This document shows positions 56,482 to 64,000 of a stretch of 64,000 nucleotides of DNA, piece by piece; position 1 is the first letter of the stretch; every line of letters begins with the position of its first letter. The translations under genes and the position numbers were made by a program. This stretch comes from Abelmoschus esculentus (lineage: Eukaryota > Streptophyta > Magnoliopsida > Malvales > Malvaceae). Under the pieces are notes generated by a model. That model was not told the DNA's origin. It saw only the letters and a program-made list of their open reading frames with translations, and ran no database searches. The stretch is taken from assembly GCA_035048815.1 (NCBI GenBank), contig JAUCBN010000029.1, forward strand, positions 15,864,501 to 15,928,500, given 5' to 3'.

Positions 56482-57615
56482 TCAGTTGTTGGGATGTTTT
56501 ATGATCCTTTGAAGAACAACAGTCCTTGCTCTCCGAATATCACGGCTACAAATATCAGCTTGTTGCCCCAAATCCTCCACATTCTTCATGAACACCCCAA
56601 GTTTCTTCTTGATCTCAGCTATACCGATCTTCACAGCTTCTTGCTCGATTGCGAATCCCGAATTCTGCAACAGAGTTTCGATCTCGATCTCCAATCGATC
56701 GACCAGAACTCGGATGTTATCCAAGTCTTTAATTGCTACATATGTGCCTGCTTGCATTGAGGTAATCACTTCCTTTTGTCCTTTCAATGCAGTCTCATAG
56801 TTTCTCCATAGAGAATCAATCCATTTCCCCATTGAACCTAATGGGATCGATGTTGCAGCAGCAAGCGCGGCGGCAACCGGTGGTGCCGCCATTGCAGCTG
56901 CAACGACCGAACAGATCAACACGGCAGCAAATGTTGCAACGAATATCATACTTGATACCTTACGCCATGCATGAATGCACTTAAGCTTCTTGTCAAGCTT
57001 GTTCTTCCTCAGCTGCAATTTCTCCATCATTGATATCTGCTGTCTGTAAACAGATTGAAAGATCTGAAAGAATTCCTCAGTGAAAGGGTCCCCTGCTGCT
57101 TTGAAATTCCTAAGTTCTTCCAATGTCCTCGCGTATTTGGTCCCGCCAACCTCGCTTTCTTCCTCGAATTGTTGCAAAGCCATTAGTATCAGCAATTGGC
57201 TGTCCCTGGCTCGCTTCAAGCATTTCTCTAATGCAGAGCAAAAATCAAGTGTTTGCAGGCTGTTCTCGAAGTACTCCTCGACGAGCTCGAACAGTTCTTG
57301 GTTCTTCCATATGTCTTTCTTGCATTCCAAGATAACTTTAACCACCTCTTGATTCATCTCCAAAAGACAACCGGTTACCTCTTTGAGTGAATCGAACGAA
57401 AGGGCTCGAACTTCGACACCCGTTGCTAGTGTGTTGATGACACGATTGGTTCGAGCTTGGACATTGGTGTCGAATGTCTGCAACTCTTTGTCTAGCTTAC
57501 AAGCTGCTTCATAGGAACTCAGCTCAGTTGTGTACTGTAAATTGCTGCTAAGATTGAACGACGACGACGATGGCGGTGTTGTCTCCGATGTTCTCTTGCT
57601 CCCATGATTTCCCAT
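56482..57615 (-). CDS. UPF0496 family protein (At2g18630/At4g34320-like)
   Basis: Single coding exon of 377 residues on the minus strand. It starts MGNHGSKR, where Gly2 makes N-myristoylation possible, followed by a Ser/Thr-rich stretch. The helical body has family motifs (YEAACKLDKELQTFD, EVRALSFDSLKEVT, LEECKK-like helices, GTKYARTLEELRNFKAAGDP). A hydrophobic segment follows near residues 219-260 (SSMIFVATFAAVLICSVVAA, then an Ala-rich part), then a coiled-coil C-terminus. The family is plant-specific and of unknown biochemical role; related Arabidopsis proteins (AT14A-like) are reported at the membrane. Length and layout are normal for the family. The leader at 57620-57900 could hold a 5' UTR. 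It is convergent with HDR. Confidence 0.9.
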   Translation of the reverse strand: MGNHGSKRTSETTPPSSSSFNLSSNLQYTTELSSYEAACKLDKELQTFDTNVQARTNRVINTLATGVEVRALSFDSLKEVTGCLLEMNQEVVKVILECKKDIWKNQELFELVEEYFENSLQTLDFCSALEKCLKRARDSQLLILMALQQFEEESEVGGTKYARTLEELRNFKAAGDPFTEEFFQIFQSVYRQQISMMEKLQLRKNKLDKKLKCIHAWRKVSSMIFVATFAAVLICSVVAAAMAAPPVAAALAAATSIPLGSMGKWIDSLWRNYETALKGQKEVITSMQAGTYVAIKDLDNIRVLVDRLEIEIETLLQNSGFAIEQEAVKIGIAEIKKKLGVFMKNVEDLGQQADICSRDIRRARTVVLQRIIKHPNN

Positions 57616-58679
57616 GGCTCTATCAGATCAGATCAAAACAACAACAACAGATTATCAAATCCCAAAGCTTGAGATCTGGTTTTTACAAAGTTCCAATCTT
57701 TTTTCCCAAATTACACCTCCCCACCAAGAAAATAAACACTTCAGATTTTGAAAAATCCCCAGAAAAGAGAAAGTTCTGAAATCCCAGATCGAAGAACGAT
57801 TGAGGCAAGGGTATTGAAAATTCTGAATCTTTATGAGAAGAGAAAGATTGAAGTTTGGATGGTTTATCTTGGAAACCAAGAAACGATACCTGAAGAAGCA
57901 ATTAGACAGGTGAATCAGCTTAAAAACAAACTTGGAACCGTTAAAGAAACAAAGAGAATAAAAATTTAAAGAGATTTGAGCTTGAGAATGCCTTGCACGC
58001 ATGAGAAATGGCAATGGAGGGGCATGGAAAACGCGGGAAGCAATGTGCTTCATTTTTCTTTTATTGTTGAATCCAGATTTTTTAAGATATGTTATTCCAC
58101 AGGATTACTCAACGTAAAATAGTTTAAAATAATCTAAAAATGACATAAAATAAAAAAAATATTAAATAATTATTTTAATATTTTTTTCAGTTTAATTATG
58201 TTTTAGTTTGAGTTGAATTAATTTATTTGTAAATAAAAATTATAACATCATTGACGATAAATAACTTAAATTAATGTGTTTTATTTATTTTGTAGTTTGT
58301 TTTATATTTTTGTAACATGATTCATCATATCTTAGCGGTCGGTTGTTACTCGTACAAAAATTTTAATTGATATTGATTTCTGATTAAGATTTATCGATGG
58401 TCATATACAATTAAATCTTTACTCGGTTGATAATTGTTTATCGATACAATCGATTTTAAATAATAAATATTCTTCTTGATAATTTAGATTGTTTATCGCT
58501 TTTTATTTATTTATTATATATTTTTTTGATTATAATAAAAATTTCAATAACTATATTAAAAAAGCATAACAACATCAATTTATCAAATCTAAAATTATAT
58601 TTAAACTATTTAGTTCATCACTAAATAATTAATTATCTATTATAAAATATTCTCATTATATTCTTTGTGAATTTCACAA
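57616..58679. other. Upstream region of the UPF0496 gene
   Basis: About 440 bp of less AT-rich leader or promoter DNA (57616-58055), then AT-rich sequence. The open frames here (57655-58053 minus, 57748-57969 plus) resemble no family and are probably chance in 5' UTR sequence. Confidence 0.45.
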
Positions 58680-58960
58680 CAGAATTAGGACGGCGGAGCG
58701 AGTAGCAAAAAAGCGAGTGGTAAATATGGTTATAGAAGCGCGTGAGATTCGGCGAGGGATTTTTGGTAAGCCGGTTCTCGAGATGACACGTCAGTGAATG
58801 GGACAGGTGGCAGGAATATAGTGATTGCCGCCATTAAGACGTTTCAAAATTGTTTCCACGCCACGTCAAAGAAGAGAGATAGAATTGTCGTCACGTGCTC
58901 GGTAAAGCTCCAGCCTCCAGGCTTCTCTTGCTTTGCTTTTCATCCTCAAAACACGTGACT
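58680..58960. promoter_or_regulatory. GC-richer segment with ACGT-core elements (G-box/ABRE-like)
   Basis: In an otherwise very AT-rich 4-kb spacer this segment stands out in base composition. It contains gacacgtcag, ccacgtcaaag, gtcacgtgctc and aacacgtgact: four ACGT cores, two of them full CACGTG G-boxes. G-box/ABRE motifs bind bZIP and bHLH factors. It lies about 1.1-1.3 kb upstream of the UPF0496 ATG and could be a distal promoter element or the promoter relic of a lost gene. Confidence 0.4.
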
Positions 58961-61000
58961 GCTCAATTTTCATATTTTATTTTAAAAAGAATATTTGTTC
59001 TTAAAATTAAATTTTATTAATTAATAAAATTAGTTTAAATGATAATCAAATATTTAATTCGATTTTAAATTTAAAATATTATATATGAAAAACTTATTAA
59101 ATCTATATGATTACATATTTGATTCTTATTACTAACCCATCCTATAATATGATCCTGGTTTTTAATTTTAAGTCCATACTACAAATCCTTCAATAAAATT
59201 GTGACATGTGGCACCATTTTTATTAGAGGAATTTTAAATTAATCTTAATTTTCTGATAATATGATAAAAATGATTGTATAAAACTTTTTAAAACAAAAGG
59301 TCTTAAAATTTTGATAAACTACATTCATTAAAAAGCGTTAATCTTAAAATTTATTATATTTTTTTTTAAAATACTCTTAAAAAAGATGAGTTATAATTGT
59401 TAAATCATTATAATTATTTTCTAAATATGACAATTGATTATAAAATCGTATTGATTATTCTTATTATTATTGCTTCCGTAGAATTAATAAGGTTTTGGAC
59501 AAATATAATAAAAAACCCTAAAAAGGATATTTGTTTTTAAGAATTTCATTTTTAGAACTAATTGCAGTTATGAAAAATGATTCTAAGGATTATATTTTAA
59601 TAAATTATACATTGACTCTAAATTCTATAAATCATCCTTGATTAATTGATCTAATAGTATTACTAGATTTTAATTTTTATTTCAAAAATATTATAAAGAT
59701 TTGATGAGTTTAACGAGCAATGAGTCAAATCAAATAATATAATTTTAACGAGTATGAATCAAATAAAATTTATCAAATTTAATGAACAATAAATCAAATT
59801 AAACAATACAATAATTTTTTAATAAATATAAATTATATATTATTTAATTTATGATCAACTTGTTTGATAAATTCGATGACGACTTCCCGACTCAAATCAT
59901 AAGCATTAACATCTCAACCATGACCGAAGTCAACGAAATTGAAAATGGAAGCGACAGCAATCGATCCCCCAAAATCCGAAGTAAAACAAAATAAATTAAT
60001 CACCACTTAAAACAGAAAAAGCATTAAAAAAGAAATGAAAATAATTAATTAATTTAATTTAAAGCATTGAAAATAAGGAAAAAAAGAAAATGTGAGACAA
60101 CTGATCCATGCTCATCGAAGAAGAAGAAGACGAACAATATGAAATCCGAGTTTAATCTAAGTTTATAAAGAGATTAAAATCAATAATAAAAATAAAATAA
60201 AATTTAGCTTTCCTAATATGATTCATCTTTTTATTCAATTTATTTTTATTAATTAAATAGTATGTGACGTATTCTGATTAATCTGTAATTTTTAAAAAAA
60301 TATATTATAAATTCTTACGTATTTATGATTCAAATAATTAAATTTATTTATTTTAAATGATTATCTAATAACTATTTATTTATTAATTATATGTAAAATA
60401 TTATGACGGAAATTTTTATAATTATTAAGTAATTATTTAATTAATGAATAAATAGTTATTAATCATATTATTTTTGTTAACATTAAAACCCACATCATAA
60501 TTGCTTTAAATAAAATAAAATAAATAAATCTGATTAATTAAGACTATAATATCGCAGTAGAAAATATTCGTAGTGTAATCCCTTGTAATTTTTTAACATA
60601 AATTAATAAAAATAAAACATGAGATTATTATAAGTATATATTTTTTTTCTGAAATAGGTGTATAATATTATTTTTTGAAATAAGTTCTTAAATTATATAT
60701 TTTTCTGAGATAGGTGCCTAATGTATTTTTTAACTGAAATAGGTGTCTAAAGTTTTATTCCCTTAGTGCTTTAAGGTAACGCTGTTAAAAAAATTAAAAT
60801 TACAAATAAATACCTAAACTATATATATATTTAAATAGATATCTAATATATTTTTATTGAAATAAATACTTATTTTATTCAAAAAATATTAAACAATTAT
60901 TTAAAAAATTGTATATTTTAAATATTTATTATTGAGTTAAACCTAAAAAAATATAAATTTTGAATGACTTAACTACTCTGGTATAGTTTCCCTAAAAATA
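58961..61000. other. Intergenic, very AT-rich
   Basis: No gene seen. 59690-59860 holds degenerate acgagtatgaatcaaat-like repeats. 60640-60860 holds repeated gaaataggtgtctaaa units. A patch at 59880-60000 with better codon-like composition gives no frame beyond about 20 codons. Confidence 0.5.
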
Positions 61001-61197
61001 CACAAATCCTTCACGTTCTCTTCACCGGTCGCGTTTTGGAACTGCTTCCTCTCTACTTCTCATCCTCTTTTTAATCTCCTAAAGCTTAATTGATTGTTGA
61101 TTTAGGGTTTCCAAAATCCATACTATCCAAAGCTTTTCATTCTTCAATTTCTCGATTTCCTTTTGCTCCAAGGCCTAAGCTGCTTACTCCGTTGCTT

Positions 61198-61304
61198 ATG
61201 TTTGAATGTAAGTCCCCGATTCCACTTTCGCAGGCGATTCCTATTGAAGAATTTACATTTTTTTAATAATTAATTGGATTTTCTTTCTTTACTTTCAGAG
61301 AACA
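61198..61304 (+). promoter_or_regulatory. 5' UTR intron and three-codon upstream ORF of the LEW1-like gene
   Basis: A donor (gaat|gtaagt) at 61208 and an acceptor (ctttcag) ending at 61298 define a 91-bp intron in the 5' UTR. An ATG at 61198 starts an upstream ORF. After splicing it reads ATG TTT GAA TAG, the stop being created across the junction, and it ends 4 bases before the main ATG at 61305. Unspliced RNA would give a longer uORF. It may limit translation of the main frame. Confidence 0.5.
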
Positions 61305-63745
61305 ATGGATTTCACAAGGCCAAAGCGGATGCTGTATTTCTGGATTGATAGAGTACGTGATTACTGATGTTGGTTCTTTTTATTACCCTTGAATTTACAG
61401 TGAATAGTTGATATAAAAAGATTATGCTTGGATTTTTGTATACCAGTACTTCCTAATTGTTCAAATTTTCAATTCTTTTATTTTTAATCATATATTCCTT
61501 TTTCTTATGTGGTCAAGAATTGGATTTGAAGATTACTAGTGATGAATTTGCTGTCAAATGTCACGGCTGATGATGTGCTGAGTGAAAATTTATGTCTTTC
61601 AATTATATTAGATTTTGTATTTTCATTTTTGGTTTAAGGTTTCGTGCAGATTCGGAATATTCTACTTCGATTATCATGGCGTCTCGTACATGCTATTATC
61701 TACCTATGCTATTTTATGATGGGGACGGTGTATGCACTTGAAAGCCATCTTATCTCTCGGGGACTGCTGAGGAAATACAAATACCTCCATATATCCAAGA
61801 TCCACTATCTGGCTATTGTGATTGAAAGTGAAGACGCTTGCCGAACTTCAAATGTTATTGAGCTTTTGCAATGGCTGGCAGCTCTTGGCATTAAGCATGT
61901 TTGCCTTTATGATAACGAAGGTGAGAATTCTGCATTCTCACTGTTGCTAGATTGATCAGGTGAAGATGCATCCACATTCTAGGTATTTGAAGCCATTTCT
62001 CTGTTGTAGGATTACTGAAGAAGTCAAAAGACTTTATATTGGATAACTTCGATGGTGCAGTATTGTTTCAGGTACTATCCTCTCTGCTCATGGTCGAGGT
62101 AGATTTTTTTATAGTTCATCGTGATTCATTAACAAATAACAATATACACTATAAATTGGCTAAATGGCTGATCAGCTGAAAACCAAACGGTCGTGTGATA
62201 GACAACATCAAATGGATTGAAGGTTCTTTACTGTACTAAACTACCAAACTATTTTAGTTGCATTACTTGGGTTAACTTTGCAGTTTACGAACCTTAAAAT
62301 TCCTATTAAAAGTATGATACAGATTTGGTCCTTGTGGTACTCTTTGGATTCTTTATTTGGTTTCTTTCTCAAAACCTTAGTTTAAGGAGTTTACTTCCTG
62401 TGCACAATGTCTGATTAGCTCCAGTTATGCGTCGAATCATTGGCTCATTTTTGCGACTTACATTGATACAATGGAATGTTACTAAGGTGCTAAACTACTA
62501 GCAAACTTTTGATCTATTTTATGCAGGATAATCATGAAAATAACGTGCTACTAGACCAACCACGAATGACTTTGGAGTTTGTATCGTTTTCTGATGGGAA
62601 AGAAGCAGTTGCAAGAGCTGCCAATGTACTTCTTATGAAGTACATAAAATCAGGTGGCACTGGCTCTAATCAAGGAGAGCAAATCTTCACTGAATCTCAA
62701 ATGAGCGAGGCACTCAAAACTGTTGGTTTGTGTTACTTGTCTGATCTACTTGGTAGTTATTACAACCAGTTTTGTTCACTCTGTTGATTTGATGTTGGGT
62801 AATCTTCTTTTCTATTAGGCAGTGGAGGGCCAGAACCTGATCTTTTATTAATATATGGACCTGCCAGGTGCCACTTAGGTTTCCCTGCCTGGAGAATGCG
62901 ATATACTGAGATTCAGTTAGTATTCTCTTGACCTAAATTCTTTAGGATCATGCTAAATATCTTGTTTTCTTATCTGGCAAAGATGCTTATTTAGGACTCT
63001 GATTAAAGAATTTACAACTTTCTAAATGGTCTATTCTTCAATACATCATTCTTTTTATAGAAGGGGAAAAAGAAAAAAAAGGAAACCCCCCCTGAAGAAT
63101 AGCGGATATGGAGGATTTTGTTTTTACTACACCGCAAAATATAATTCATGTGTAGCTTCCTGTTTTTTTTTTTTTTTTTGTTTGTTTGTTTGCAATTTAA
63201 AGGGAAAAATAACAACAGGCTCCAAGGACATTTGAAAGCTCCATTCGGTTTGTTGTTGCTATGAAATTTTTTTTTGTCATTTTCTGTTTTCTTTTCTATG
63301 CATGATCAGTTGTCTTAACTCTTAACCTATTGCAGTCTTGTCCTGAGTACTGACTGTGGATGTACTATGTAGTGTCTGTAGATTCTACTTTGTTAAGAGC
63401 TGAAAGTTACAGTAATTGCACAACTTTGGACCCTTTTTCGTGTGAATAAATCTTGCTTTCATGCATTCTACTTTGTTAAGAGCTGAAAGTTACAGCAATT
63501 GCAAAACTTTAGACTCTTTTTTGTGTGAATAAATCCCGCTCTCATGCATTCTACTTCGTTAATAGCTAAAAGTTACAGTAATTGCATAACTTTGGACCCC
63601 TTTTTATGTGAATAAATCTTCTTCCATGCCCTGAGTTATATTTTATTATTCCTTTTCTACAGACATATGGGACCCTTGAAGTCGATGACATATGGGTCGC
63701 TAATTAAGGCAATTTACAGATACACAACGGTGCGACAAAACTATG
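61305..63745 (+). CDS. LEW1/NUS1-like (Nogo-B-receptor-type) subunit of dehydrodolichyl diphosphate synthase, partial
   Basis: LEW1-type proteins are non-catalytic partners of cis-prenyltransferases at the ER and are needed to make dolichol for protein glycosylation. Exons are 61305-61352, 61650-61920, 62010-62071, 62527-62725, 62819-62915 and 63663-63745, all in frame; the final short exon lies outside the window. An N-terminal hydrophobic segment (LVHAIIYLCYFMMGTVYAL) serves as ER anchor. Next come LAIVIESEDA, WLAALGIKHVCLYD, MTLEFVSFSDGKEAVARAAN, the family-typical GPEPDLLLIYGPARCHLGFP and HMGPLKSMTYGSLIKAIYR, up to RQNYG. The first coding exon (16 codons, donor AGA|GTACGT) is inferred from frame and spacing. 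About 253 residues are visible. The introns hold a tandem repeat and a long T run (63162-63179). Confidence 0.88.
63383..63626 (+). repeat. Tandem repeat, about 82 bp x 3, in a LEW1 intron
   Basis: The unit ttctactttgttaagagctg...gtgtgaataaatc occurs at 63383, 63465 and 63548 with several substitutions. It lies in the last visible intron of the LEW1-like gene. Confidence 0.85.
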
Positions 63746-64000
63746 GTAAGTAGTTTACCATTTGATTTGTACTCTGTTTTTTTCCAAGTACCAATATGCA
63801 AGTGAAAACGTGATAAGAAAAAAAAGAAGAATACAACTGATAAAGAAAAGAGTGCCCCAAACTAGAATGAAGCTAATCACTTCAAATTCCTTGGGGCCAT
63901 TTTCCGTAAAGCTCCAAGTTTGTTTCTCTATCTGTTCTAGCATAATCTAATGATAGACTTTTGTTCTCATGAGACTGGTGAGTGGTTCTTAATGTTTCTG

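Noticed and set aside
59880..60000. Short frame starting at an ATG near 59920
   Set aside because: Only about 20 codons, with no splice continuation or homology.
63012..63943. Short frames on both strands after 63000
   Set aside because: They lie in LEW1 introns, span poly-T and AT-rich DNA, and have no family features.
1..64000. CRISPR array
   Set aside because: Tandem repeats here are contiguous units without unique spacers, and the genome is a plant nuclear one.

Overview
The window looks like nuclear DNA of a flowering plant (eudicot). Genes have short GT-AG introns, intergenic DNA is very AT-rich, there is a nuclear-type tRNA-Glu gene, and the proteins belong to plant families: SOFL, BAHD acyltransferase, SKIP22, AAP permease, plastid HDR, UPF0496 and LEW1. 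A Malvaceae (cotton-like) source is only my guess; nothing here proves it.

Layout. 1-9.7 kb: AT-rich DNA with MITE-like repeats, a three-exon SOB-FIVE-LIKE gene, a 5'-truncated LINE with exact 13-bp target duplications, tRNA-Glu(CTC), and a BAHD acyltransferase broken by two compensating frameshifts. 10.8-12.7 kb: a 1.1-kb element with long terminal inverted repeats, then a small secreted peptide gene with 14 mature cysteines. 13.1-19.8 kb: a decayed Ty3/gypsy element on the minus strand. 20.1-25.6 kb: three SKIP22-type F-box copies: one without its ubiquitin-like domain, one broken, one full length.

25.9-51.2 kb is the centrepiece. One amino acid permease gene (AAP-A) is followed by two direct copies of a 6.5-6.8 kb block (29771-36613 and 44669-51187). 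Each block carries an AAP gene and a gene for an uncharacterised two-membrane-span protein. In block A the AAP gene has a nonsense codon and the membrane-protein gene is intact; in block B it is the other way round. So the duplicates have decayed reciprocally, leaving one intact copy of each. The 8-kb spacer holds an inverted-repeat element and a dead Ty1/copia element whose last reading frame is cut exactly at the start of block B.

51.2-64 kb: AT-rich spacer; a ten-exon plastid HDR (IspH) gene, last step of the MEP isoprenoid pathway; a convergent UPF0496 gene with an ACGT-rich region upstream; and a LEW1/NUS1-like gene (cis-prenyltransferase accessory subunit, dolichol synthesis), running off the right edge. 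HDR makes IPP and DMAPP, and LEW1-type proteins help use IPP, but I see no sign that their proximity is functional.

All exon boundaries were worked out by hand from splice consensus, frame continuity and family knowledge; no alignment or transcript evidence was available.
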